Below, in pieces: positions 14,291 through 22,710 of a stretch of 32,361 bases of DNA. This DNA comes from a virus, in the IMG/VR virus record IMGVR_UViG_3300043773_000634, positions 1 through 32,361 of that record. One strand, given 5' to 3'. The notes beneath the pieces are model-generated. The model had not been told where the DNA came from and did not search any database. It saw nothing but the letters and a program-made list of their open reading frames with translations. Numbering within the stretch: the first letter of the stretch is position 1; every line of letters starts with the position of its first letter. Made by a program: the position numbers and the translations under genes.

Positions 14291-14945
14291 TTTGTTCGGT
14301 TTCCTTTTTATGAAACTTTTCAAAGATGCTATCACCGCGTTCCGAATCCTGTGGCATAAGCCAACGGTGCGCGTGTGGTAGTAGCGTGATGGGCTGATTA
14401 TACATCGCACATTCTAAAGAGAATAGTAAATCGGTCATACATTGGCGTTCGTCGTATGCAATCCATTCAGGTTTCACAACCGATGTATCAAATGCGCTCA
14501 CGCCCGTGCCTAATACGTCCACTTGCCACTTGCCACGTATCTCCTCAGCAAAGTGAAAACGTTTATGTTGCGAATAGTACGAACGGTTACGACCTAGTAA
14601 TAACCTACCGTGATGCGTTACTATTGGATTAACGCGCATTGCTTCGGTCATGGTGCGCACGTAGTCCGATGGGTATAGTATATCATCATCAAGCGTGAAG
14701 TATTGTTCGCGCTGCATGGTGTCAAGGAACACATACTTACCGTTGTCTTTTAGATCGTCATCTTGAACGCGCAGGTACATAGAACTTTTCGCTACCTGTC
14801 GGAAATATTTTAACTCATCAGGTATTCGCTCATACTCATTCAGGCAAATGCGAATAACATCGAACTGACCGTCGATAGTCTTAAGCATATTAAGCAATAG
14901 CGGCAACCGCTTCGGATACGTTGCGATGTTAGCGGTTACAAGCAT
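14238..14945 (-). CDS. GT-A fold glycosyltransferase (GT2-like)
   Basis: This 235-residue protein starts with the nucleotide-binding strand VTANIATYPKRLPLLLNML and has a DDD metal-binding motif in YFTLDDDILYP (about residue 85), both typical of GT-A enzymes. These transfer a sugar from a nucleotide-sugar donor. A DVLGTGVSAFD segment follows, which is common in the acceptor region. It is the last of three glycosyltransferase genes in one operon inside the structural cluster. Targets may be phage virion proteins or host surface glycans, which the sequence cannot decide. It starts ten bases inside the preceding small gene. Confidence 0.75.
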   Translation of the reverse strand: MLVTANIATYPKRLPLLLNMLKTIDGQFDVIRICLNEYERIPDELKYFRQVAKSSMYLRVQDDDLKDNGKYVFLDTMQREQYFTLDDDILYPSDYVRTMTEAMRVNPIVTHHGRLLLGRNRSYYSQHKRFHFAEEIRGKWQVDVLGTGVSAFDTSVVKPEWIAYDERQCMTDLLFSLECAMYNQPITLLPHAHRWLMPQDSERGDSIFEKFHKKETEQIKIADEIYHLRYPNQNA

Positions 14946-15136
14946 GGGCGTAGTGTTGCTATTTCCTTGTCGATGTCGTATGAGAACTTCACGCGGTTGT
15001 TCTTATTGTGCTTGTTCCATTGTGTTGACACGAGCTGTCTAGCGGATTGCACCTCGTGTGGTTGCAGGTAAATAGTTGCGCTGCCATTTGCTAACGCAGC
15101 GATACACGCGTCTAAATATTTTTCCTTTTTCTTCAT
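14936..15136 (-). CDS. Small hypothetical protein between glycosyltransferases
   Basis: This is a 66-residue protein with a basic N-terminus (MKKKEKYLDACIAALANGSA) and a C-terminal half rich in Asn and Lys. It overlaps the downstream glycosyltransferase gene by ten bases and starts four bases after the preceding one, so it is part of that operon. No family is recognised. Confidence 0.55.
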   Translation of the reverse strand: MKKKEKYLDACIAALANGSATIYLQPHEVQSARQLVSTQWNKHNKNNRVKFSYDIDKEIATLRPCL

Positions 15137-15140
15137 GCAG

Positions 15141-15740
15141 CTAAGATAAATATTTTAGTTTATCCCCTTGTAGATTCACTCCAGTAATATCCGACAACGA
15201 GTTCAACTGCCATGCGTAACACTTGCGCGTGATAAGGCATTTATGCGATTGCTGAAACTCCGTGAATAGTACATCAACTTTCCACATACGCGAGTTCAAC
15301 ACGTTCAATAGCGCGGGTATTGAAGACTTACGAATAGCATACGCATGAGTGCAATATACTTCGAGTGCCTTGTCGAACTTTTCGTTAAACGGTTCAATAG
15401 GTTTCTTCGATAGTATTTTATTCCCACCAAAATAAACTAACTCAACATCACTAGGCACGTCATTAAGCATAGCGGTTGTCCATTCTCTATCGAGTACGCA
15501 ATCATCTTCCATCACTATACACCAATCGTATTCCAACGTAGCGAACATATTCAGTACTTTCTTATGCGATTCAAGGCAACCGAAATGGCCTTGTAGGTTG
15601 GCGCGTTTAACATCAGGGAATTTCTTCTTTCCATTCACACCCTCGACAAAGAAATAGTCATCTATTCCCATGTTCATGAACTGCCTTACGATGTGTTGCC
15701 GCCTGTCATTGCGGTGTGATAGATTAATAACGAGTATCAT
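15141..15740 (-). CDS. Glycosyltransferase family 25-like protein
   Basis: This 199-residue protein shows the family 25 (LPS-type galactosyltransferase) pattern. VINLSHRNDRRQHIVRQF is at the N-terminus, GHFGCLESHKKVLNMF is in the middle, and YDWCIVMEDDCVLD carries the acidic metal-binding motif. A later YCTHAYAIRKSSIPALL strand-helix unit is also usual in this family. Family members transfer galactose or related sugars in LPS or to hydroxylysine. It overlaps the preceding glycosyltransferase by four bases and belongs to the three-enzyme operon. Confidence 0.8.
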   Translation of the reverse strand: MILVINLSHRNDRRQHIVRQFMNMGIDDYFFVEGVNGKKKFPDVKRANLQGHFGCLESHKKVLNMFATLEYDWCIVMEDDCVLDREWTTAMLNDVPSDVELVYFGGNKILSKKPIEPFNEKFDKALEVYCTHAYAIRKSSIPALLNVLNSRMWKVDVLFTEFQQSHKCLITRKCYAWQLNSLSDITGVNLQGDKLKYLS

Positions 15741-16378
15741 TTAATAGAGTTTAACGGAAACTTTTTGCGTTCATCATGGTGCATCATTGAACAATCATTT
15801 CCCATATGGTCGCATATTGATTTGTACGGTTGTATGATAGGCACATGATGACGTTGCAAGTGTTCGGTAATGTACTTGCCAACACCCGATGAAGCGTTCA
15901 GGTTTAGCCACCTGTCAGGCACGTTAGGCATACGGTAGTTGAATACCTTGCGTAGTGTCTTGTTGGATATAGCGAAGTGAGCATCGACCCAACCTATCTG
16001 CCTGTATAGATTGTTCAATCGTTTAGGTGGATAGTTCACCCATACCGATTCTCTATCATCGCGGTGGTAGTGTAGCACACCGTCTTCGGTGAAACGCATA
16101 GCGTCAATCAACGCCTTGGTGTCCCAATCTCCGAAATCATCCTGCGCGAATACAAACCAATCAGCATCTGATTTTGATGCGTGGTTAAATGCAACTTGCC
16201 AATGTTTGTGAAATCCTTTTTTACCAAGGTGTTGCGGTGAACGTAAAGTGTGAAGCGTGGTGATGAAATCAGAATGGTCATCCACTACCGTAACACTCCC
16301 AACCGTACTGAGTTGGCGAGCGCAATCAAGTAGTAATTTTTCCCTATTGTAAGAGAAAATATATGAATGAATTTTCAT
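15737..16378 (-). CDS. GT-A glycosyltransferase-like protein
   Basis: This 213-residue protein opens with IHSYIFSYNREKLLLDCAR and VTVVDDHSD, the donor-binding part of family 2-like GT-A enzymes. It has ADWFVFAQDDFGDWD with the acidic metal motif near residue 95, then IGWVDAHFAISNKTLRKVF in the acceptor region. It is the first gene of the glycosyltransferase group, coupled by four-base overlaps both to the tail-completion-like gene upstream and the family-25 enzyme downstream. It is thus expressed with late structural genes. Confidence 0.7.
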   Translation of the reverse strand: MKIHSYIFSYNREKLLLDCARQLSTVGSVTVVDDHSDFITTLHTLRSPQHLGKKGFHKHWQVAFNHASKSDADWFVFAQDDFGDWDTKALIDAMRFTEDGVLHYHRDDRESVWVNYPPKRLNNLYRQIGWVDAHFAISNKTLRKVFNYRMPNVPDRWLNLNASSGVGKYITEHLQRHHVPIIQPYKSICDHMGNDCSMMHHDERKKFPLNSIK

Positions 16379-16785
16379 TTCAAATAACTAGGAGTGTCGC
16401 TTCCGATGTAGTTAAAGTCAACTGTTACAACTGGTCTATTGCGTAGCTTGTCGAGTTTCTTCGGTACTTTCAATACATCGTATTTCTGCACGTACCAATC
16501 AAGGAAATCCGAATACACTTGCAGGAATATCGCTTGAACTTTTGGTCGCTTAAACCACTTATCGGTGATGCGTTGCGGCGCGATGTACTTCGTTCCTTCG
16601 TCGAGAAAGAAATAATAGAATCGCGTATTGATGATGCAATTCATATTCCCATCCTCTTCCACAGTTAGCGAGATACGCACGCTGTCATACATCGCCCATG
16701 TGTCAACTAATCCGAGATCGCGAATGACTCGCTTTAGTTCCCATGCCAAAGCGTTACGCTCTTTGTATTTTACCTTGTATGCCAT
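16375..16785 (-). CDS. Probable tail completion or minor virion protein
   Basis: This 136-residue protein has a helical N-terminus (ERNALAWELKRVIRDLGLVD), a beta core (DSVRISLTVEEDGNMNCII, RFYYFFLDEGTKYIAP) and a C-terminal helical segment. The combination of 'small alpha/beta protein with ..F.dEGT..i.pq.f' is seen in HK97 gp10-like or neck/tail completion proteins. It lies three bases after the tape measure gene. The role is inferred from context. Confidence 0.5.
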   Translation of the reverse strand: MAYKVKYKERNALAWELKRVIRDLGLVDTWAMYDSVRISLTVEEDGNMNCIINTRFYYFFLDEGTKYIAPQRITDKWFKRPKVQAIFLQVYSDFLDWYVQKYDVLKVPKKLDKLRNRPVVTVDFNYIGSDTPSYLK

Positions 16786-16787
16786 AA

Positions 16788-18554
16788 TTAAAGTTCGGAC
16801 AAGTTACGTATTTTATTTAATCGCGATTGCGTTCCTGAAATTTCTGTCTCACTAACGTAAGCCCTGACGGTCATTTCTTCGGAACGCGCAGCACTAGCGT
16901 TGTTGAATTGGTTAGCGTTACCGAATAGATTAAACGCGGGTTGAACATTCGGTATAGTTGGTGCGCTGAATGACCCACCACCACTAGCACCTTTGACCTG
17001 TGGCGCACCTTGCACCGCTTTAATGGCTGATGCTATACCGCTTATTACTGCTGTTACACCTGTGGCAATGGCCGCAAGGTTAGCGGGGAACGGCACGGAT
17101 TGAGCCTGAGCGATTGCACCTGAGATTGCCTTACCAGTGTCGTATGCGATTTGCGCTAGTGCGATGGTCTTTTGTAGCCCGACATTCTCAACTCCTGCTG
17201 CTGTGAGTAGGTCCGAGATAGAACGCATGAGGTTTGCTGTTGTCGCAAACGCGTTACGTTTAGCTTCTTCGATTTGTTCTGTTCTGATGCGGTCGGCTTC
17301 GGCTGCTTCGGCTGCGATGCGGTCTTGTTCTTCCTGAGCCTTACGCGCTTCCTCAGCAACTATAGCATAGTAACGCTGCAATAGTTCTTCATCCTCTTTC
17401 TGCTGCGCCCATTCGCGTTCTAACTGTGCTTGTCGTTGCTCCTCATCCAGTCGCGCAAGTTCAGCGTCTAGGTCTTGTTGGTCTTTGATTTGTTTATCCC
17501 TACGTTCCTTAGCTTTGTCGGCTGCTGCCTTGTCGCGCTTTGCCTCGAAGATTTCGATGGACTGTTCCTGCTTCTTGAGTGCATCTTCGGTTGTCTTGAC
17601 CTGTTGCTCGAACACATCGTTAAAGCCTTCGGTGAAATCACCCTTTAGAATGATAGCTGCTTGTTTGGCCGCCTCTCTACGTAAGCGTAATTCTTCCTGC
17701 AATGACGCGCGGACGAACTCTAATTTTTCTTCTTCAATACGTGCGGTATCTTTACCTGATGCCTGAGCCAATGCGAGTTCATGGTCGTAACGGTCGGTTA
17801 CTTCTTTGCGAACTTTTATCAGCGCGTCGATTTGTTTCTCTGCTGAGATTAACGCTTCCTGTGCCACTTTGATTTCCGCTTCACGTGCCTTGCGCCTTGC
17901 CTCCTCAGCACGACTAGCCTCGATGGATTCTTTCGCCCATGCTGATGCGATAAGGTTTATCAATCCAACAAATGGGAATAGAATGGCTAGTGCAATCTTA
18001 GCACCTTCGGAAAGGTTGGCAAACCATAATACTATCTCCTGAATGTAGTAAATCAACCCATCGAACGCCTTGCCTATTAAGTCCATCACCTTTTGTACGA
18101 TGCCAAACTTTTGCGCCAACTGTACAAGCGCATAAATAATACCCGCTATGACGGCCGCGATAAGGAATATCGGGTTAGTGAGTAATGCTTTGCCCATTGT
18201 CGCGAATGCAACACCGAGGTTCTTAATGCCCGACACCGCATCACCAAAGGTTATGCCCTTAGCTGCTGCCGCGAATAGCTTTGCTTTCTCTGCTGCACCC
18301 TCGAAATCCATATTTTCAAGGTCACCCTTGATAGCCCCGAACGCATTTGTCACCTGCTCATACTTCGATCCTGTCGCGAATATCTCAGCTTGTTCGTTTG
18401 CGTCCTTAATCTTATCCTTAAGTTCACCCGCTTTCTGTGCAAGTTGCTGCATCTGCTTAGGGTCTGTTGCCTTAAGCATTGCATCCTTGGTTTCCTTAAG
18501 TTCCTGTTTAAGTTCCCTAAGACCTTTTACTTCTATTTCCGCTTCGATTTTCAT
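16788..18554 (-). CDS. Tape measure protein
   Basis: This 588-residue protein should set tail length and assist DNA entry. The N-terminus is a coiled coil (KGLRELKQELKETKDAML and a following KAGELKDKIKDANEQAE). Two hydrophobic segments follow at about 125-155 (TNPIFLIAAVIAGIIYALV) and 180-210 (IALAILFPFVGLINLIA). Then comes a long, charged Ala/Glu/Arg/Lys coiled coil (about 215-460) and a third hydrophobic segment near 510 (ANLAAIATGVTAVISGIASA). At about 0.15 nm per residue the tail would be near 88 nm. The ATG shares one base with the upstream stop (TAATG). A reading from 18626 adds 24 residues inside the previous gene. Confidence 0.85.
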   Translation of the reverse strand: MKIEAEIEVKGLRELKQELKETKDAMLKATDPKQMQQLAQKAGELKDKIKDANEQAEIFATGSKYEQVTNAFGAIKGDLENMDFEGAAEKAKLFAAAAKGITFGDAVSGIKNLGVAFATMGKALLTNPIFLIAAVIAGIIYALVQLAQKFGIVQKVMDLIGKAFDGLIYYIQEIVLWFANLSEGAKIALAILFPFVGLINLIASAWAKESIEASRAEEARRKAREAEIKVAQEALISAEKQIDALIKVRKEVTDRYDHELALAQASGKDTARIEEEKLEFVRASLQEELRLRREAAKQAAIILKGDFTEGFNDVFEQQVKTTEDALKKQEQSIEIFEAKRDKAAADKAKERRDKQIKDQQDLDAELARLDEEQRQAQLEREWAQQKEDEELLQRYYAIVAEEARKAQEEQDRIAAEAAEADRIRTEQIEEAKRNAFATTANLMRSISDLLTAAGVENVGLQKTIALAQIAYDTGKAISGAIAQAQSVPFPANLAAIATGVTAVISGIASAIKAVQGAPQVKGASGGGSFSAPTIPNVQPAFNLFGNANQFNNASAARSEEMTVRAYVSETEISGTQSRLNKIRNLSEL

Positions 18555-19771
18555 TACCTCTCGATTAACATTGTTGTACCTGCCATTGTTGTTGCTGTGG
18601 TTGCGGATGAACGATACACCCACCATAAGGCAGTACCGTTGTAAATCCTTACGCCCGTGCCATTGGTTACATACGTATCACCGATTCCACCAACGTTCGC
18701 CACAGGGTTAGCGATGGAGTATAGGTTACGATACAACACCAAGCTAATCGCACCACCCCCATAAGATGTTCCGAGCGTGATAGACTGAATACTTCTTATA
18801 CCTCTGTCACCTGCTGCCAACTGAATAGGCACGAACGTACCCGCAACGGCTGTGGCAGGGAATGAACTGATAGTACCTGTCTTACCTGCTGTGCCTGATT
18901 CGTTCGTGTAGCTTATAGTTGTATTGGTAATCGCTCCCGCGTTTGTTGTTGCTGTTGTCACATAGATAGCCGCGTTCCATCCTTCACCGTTGGTCGAGCC
19001 GTTCAGGTCACGCGATGGGATAGATGATGCAGGCATGGTAATATTCTGCGCGGTGGTAGTAGTTACGACAATACCCGTGTTGTACCATAGCAAGTCAACT
19101 AACTGCATGAGATGCCCTGTTGATACTGTCACCTTAGGAGGTAGCAAGTACCACGAACCGCTTGATGGGTTATTCAACACAAAACAACCTGCCTGTGTTG
19201 CTCCCGCAGGGTTGGCCGCGTTGGATGCCTGTGAGGCGTCCGTCCACCAACCGTTTATACCGGGAGTTCCGGGAACCCATGCTCCGGGAAAACCTGAATC
19301 TTTCGCGAAGCCATACCAGTTACCAATAGCCTCGGAGGATGTACCTATCTTGTAAAACTCAAACGGAATACCTGTATATCCCATCACATCGGTTGAGGCT
19401 TTCTTCTCCCTTCCCTGCGCGTCATATACCGTGAAGCTACCCTCAGCATTTACCTTTAAACTTTCACCACGTGCCAAAGTGTACGTACCGCCGATGATGT
19501 AATTCGTTCCGCTTACATCTTTCTGAATAGTGACGTTACACGATGACGTTGCGTGTCGGTTAGTGATAGTGATTAACTTAACCTGATACTGTTCACCACC
19601 TGATGGTGAACTAAGGATCGTCGTGGTTGTCGCGGATGCGATTGTCCCCTGCGTTGAATCAATGGTGATTGAACTAGAGGTTATTTGCGCGAATGAAATG
19701 TAGTAGTCAATATTTGCCGTTGACGAAGTGACAAGTTCAAGCGCGTCATTTACTGTGGATAAAACTATCAT
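18554..19771 (-). CDS. Minor tail/virion structural protein
   Basis: This 405-residue, Ser/Thr/Gly-rich, beta-predicted protein has no transmembrane segment. The N-terminus (ELVTSSTANIDYYISFAQI, then QVKLITITNRHATSSCNVTI) looks like a beta sandwich. The middle includes GTPGINGWWTDASQAS. The C-terminus has DRGIRSIQSITLGTSYGGG, a pattern seen in phage virion proteins carried near tail genes. It lies between the tail-tip protein and the tape measure, overlapping both by a few bases. Head fibre, tail decoration or fibre are all possible. Confidence 0.6.
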   Translation of the reverse strand: MIVLSTVNDALELVTSSTANIDYYISFAQITSSSITIDSTQGTIASATTTTILSSPSGGEQYQVKLITITNRHATSSCNVTIQKDVSGTNYIIGGTYTLARGESLKVNAEGSFTVYDAQGREKKASTDVMGYTGIPFEFYKIGTSSEAIGNWYGFAKDSGFPGAWVPGTPGINGWWTDASQASNAANPAGATQAGCFVLNNPSSGSWYLLPPKVTVSTGHLMQLVDLLWYNTGIVVTTTTAQNITMPASSIPSRDLNGSTNGEGWNAAIYVTTATTNAGAITNTTISYTNESGTAGKTGTISSFPATAVAGTFVPIQLAAGDRGIRSIQSITLGTSYGGGAISLVLYRNLYSIANPVANVGGIGDTYVTNGTGVRIYNGTALWWVYRSSATTATTMAGTTMLIER

Positions 19772-22710
19772 ATACCTATTGATGTAATTCGTAAAACTTC
19801 TGCAAACGTGAGGCCTCCTCCCCCACCACCACCTGATGGGTTGTAATCAGCGAGTATAGCCCATGAGTTTCTATTTGAAAATAATATAACCCCTTGCTCA
19901 CTATCTAATGTAATTGTGTTATCACCGTCGATGGTACTACCTCCTATTGTATTCGCGTCGATTGTCACCGTATTACCTGATGAATCTGCGCGTTTAAAGA
20001 ATATCGGCATTGACTGTATATCGTATGGGTTAGGTAGTTTAATAGTAATGTTACCACCTGCCGCATTGATACCGTTGAAGATAGCTAACTCACTCGCGAC
20101 AATATCCTTATTCGATGTGATTAAACTAACACTATCTGCGCCTGAAACAATCATGCCCCTGTCTATTAGGCAGTCATTCAAGTTCTCATACTCAACACCC
20201 GAAGTATTAGTAACGGTTACGTTAACGCAATTCTTCAACACGTTGTTATCCGAGTTGATTAACGCGATACGCTCACCACTCACCACGTTGTCGGATGAGT
20301 TTGTTATCATGATGTTGTCACCGCTTACCGCGTTTTTCCTTCCTCCGAAAATTACCGAGCCATTACCCTTAATAGAATTATACTCGGAGTTTATCACCTG
20401 ACTTGCGCCTTCGATGTTATTGGTTGATCCTGTGGTTGTCTGCCAATCCGAGTTGATAGGTTGCCCGACCTGCGCCTCACCTAATGATGGCTTAGTGTAT
20501 GGTCTTACAGGGAATCGAGGTAGTTGTATTTCAGTATCCGCGCTGATTAATTCTACCTTAGTCAATCCCTCAACCATAGGGTTGTAATCAATCACCTTGT
20601 TGATGTGCCAGTACTTACTGTCAAGGAATACTTTATCGTTCAACCTGAGTGATACGATATCGTATTGGTCAAGCCTGAACATACCTGTCAGCATGATGCC
20701 TGAGTTCATCTGCCCTGTTTGTCTGCGATAGTAATTATTGAACAGGTTGTTATTGGTCAGTTGCGGCACTTGGTAAAAGTAATAATCACACACACCGTAA
20801 TTGATGTCGTAGGTCGGTGCTAGTGGATTGTCGAACGTTGTAATCGCAGGGTATTGCGTTATACCTAATTCACCTGTTGTACCGTAGTTGTAAATGTCAA
20901 ACGATGAGCAGTTCTGTTCGCCACCATCGTACAACACTCGGATATTTGTTTTCGGTGCGATACCATCATAGATAGGGTTAACACCACCGTAGCCACTCAA
21001 CGCACATGGTGTAGGTGAGAATATTATTTCATTTTTAGTTGTACCCTTTACGTGTTCGGAATCAAATGTAAATTCCAATTGACCGTAAATTTCTTTTACA
21101 TTGTCAACATATCCTACATTTGCAGCGTCCTTATCTTCCTTGTAAGTGAATAGCATTTTCTTACCACCCAACTCAGGAAGGAATTGTATAGTGTTCGTTT
21201 GGTTGCGCGCTAACTTTTTATTCCAATCCTTTACATCACCTGCATCGTAATACTCATCCCTCGATGTGATGTTGATTAAGTTCTCATCGAACTCATCCGC
21301 TTCCATGTAAAGGTTGAACATATTGCAAATGGACTTAATAAAATCCGATTGCTTCACATCGCGCGGCACTACGTCATTCACCTGCATGATTGAGCCGAAC
21401 ACTACATTGGTCACACGCGGTTTGATTTCAATTCTGATGTTTGTCAGCTTCATCTTAGTGTCAACCCTCACCGTGCTACCACTATCACTATTCGATGCCC
21501 TCCACCTTCCAAAGAATGAGTTAACATCTATACCAATAATCGGTTCAAGTGTATCACCAACATTAGGTGAATACGGAGCATTGATACTTATCGTGCGCGA
21601 TAAACTACCCGATTGAATAGTGGTATCACCTGACGGAATCGAATCACCTACATCGTATTGAACGTATGACGGGAATTGCGATTGTTGTGTAAGACCATTA
21701 CACTCAATACCGATGTAACCACGATAACGGTTGTATGCTGCTGCCGATGTACCAACACCACGAAGGTAAGCTGTTGCGCCTGTGGTGTTATTCAGAATCA
21801 ACTCATAGTCAAAAGTGAACGTTACATCATAACCACCTGCATTGCCTGTGTAGATACTCGAAGTGTACTGACCTGTTAACGGGTTGTAGCTTGATGAATC
21901 ATCCTGCACCTCAGTACCTGCAACGATGGTCGTGTCTGCCGATACGTTTATGCCGTTGCTCGTTTGGTTGAAGTTATCAATTTGAGAACTTTCCTCTGCA
22001 ATAGCTGTGAGGTAGTCTAGGTCATCGGCCGACATTTGAAGCGCATCACCGTTGTAAGGAATCAGCAGCTTTCTCATGTGCGCTAACGTGTTGCCCGTCC
22101 AGTTGTATCGGAATCCACCACGCGCAAAAATCCTATCCCAATACTGAATAGCATACACCGCAGGTTTGCATTGTTCAAGCGCGTAGAAGTTGTTAGGCGT
22201 ATATGGTAGAATGTATTTATACCCATCGGTATAGTCATTACCAAACGAGCCGACAACATTAGCTGCAGAATAGGTGTGGTCTAAATCGGTGAATGGAATG
22301 TCTTCTAACTTCGCATCCGCAATCTCAGTGAACAGGTTAGCGGTTGCATCACGGATCAATACCTCATATTCCACCAACTGTTCGCCTGTGAATAGTTCGG
22401 TTTCTGCTACACGCGTTACACTCAATAGTTGAATATATGCGTTGCGCAGGATGGGGAAATCGTTTTGCAGTATGATGCACTTTTGCAGTGCATTCACATC
22501 GAATGTACCCGCGACAACATTCACATTGAAATAATTATTCAGCAGCTTGTTGTTGTTCGCAGTACCCGAAAGAGTTACGGTTTTAGTGAACTTACCAACG
22601 CGTTTACTGATGTCGCGAATATCCGCAACACCAAAGTTCAAAGGGAATACCGTTCCCTCCTTTACATCTAAATACCCTTCTTGCGGGTCAGTAAGTTGAA
22701 TCTTAACCAT
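19768..22710 (-). CDS. Large tail-tip/baseplate protein with repetitive C-terminus
   Basis: At about 980 residues this is the largest protein of the window. The N-terminal 500 residues look like a tail-tip hub: DIRDISKRVGKFTKTVTLSG, RNAYIQLLSV and DAKLEDIPFTDLDHTYS are segments common to Bacteroidota phage tail-tip proteins. Residues about 800-900 contain short strand repeats (NSDNNVLKN, NSSDNVVSGE, GGRKNAVSGDN) that suggest a beta helix or stacked solenoid. The C-terminus has seven glycines before LTFAEVLRITSIGI, like a hinge to a short anchor. The start MVKIQLTD at 22710 is preferred over 22722. Likely roles are baseplate and host contact. Confidence 0.65.
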   Translation of the reverse strand: MVKIQLTDPQEGYLDVKEGTVFPLNFGVADIRDISKRVGKFTKTVTLSGTANNNKLLNNYFNVNVVAGTFDVNALQKCIILQNDFPILRNAYIQLLSVTRVAETELFTGEQLVEYEVLIRDATANLFTEIADAKLEDIPFTDLDHTYSAANVVGSFGNDYTDGYKYILPYTPNNFYALEQCKPAVYAIQYWDRIFARGGFRYNWTGNTLAHMRKLLIPYNGDALQMSADDLDYLTAIAEESSQIDNFNQTSNGINVSADTTIVAGTEVQDDSSSYNPLTGQYTSSIYTGNAGGYDVTFTFDYELILNNTTGATAYLRGVGTSAAAYNRYRGYIGIECNGLTQQSQFPSYVQYDVGDSIPSGDTTIQSGSLSRTISINAPYSPNVGDTLEPIIGIDVNSFFGRWRASNSDSGSTVRVDTKMKLTNIRIEIKPRVTNVVFGSIMQVNDVVPRDVKQSDFIKSICNMFNLYMEADEFDENLINITSRDEYYDAGDVKDWNKKLARNQTNTIQFLPELGGKKMLFTYKEDKDAANVGYVDNVKEIYGQLEFTFDSEHVKGTTKNEIIFSPTPCALSGYGGVNPIYDGIAPKTNIRVLYDGGEQNCSSFDIYNYGTTGELGITQYPAITTFDNPLAPTYDINYGVCDYYFYQVPQLTNNNLFNNYYRRQTGQMNSGIMLTGMFRLDQYDIVSLRLNDKVFLDSKYWHINKVIDYNPMVEGLTKVELISADTEIQLPRFPVRPYTKPSLGEAQVGQPINSDWQTTTGSTNNIEGASQVINSEYNSIKGNGSVIFGGRKNAVSGDNIMITNSSDNVVSGERIALINSDNNVLKNCVNVTVTNTSGVEYENLNDCLIDRGMIVSGADSVSLITSNKDIVASELAIFNGINAAGGNITIKLPNPYDIQSMPIFFKRADSSGNTVTIDANTIGGSTIDGDNTITLDSEQGVILFSNRNSWAILADYNPSGGGGGGGLTFAEVLRITSIGI

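Noticed and set aside
16788-18626. Extra coding region on the plus strand opposite the tape measure gene (many open frames)
   Set aside because: They are Ser/Ala/Arg-rich shadows caused by the Ala/Glu/Lys-rich coiled coil on the other strand and have no start context or conserved motifs.
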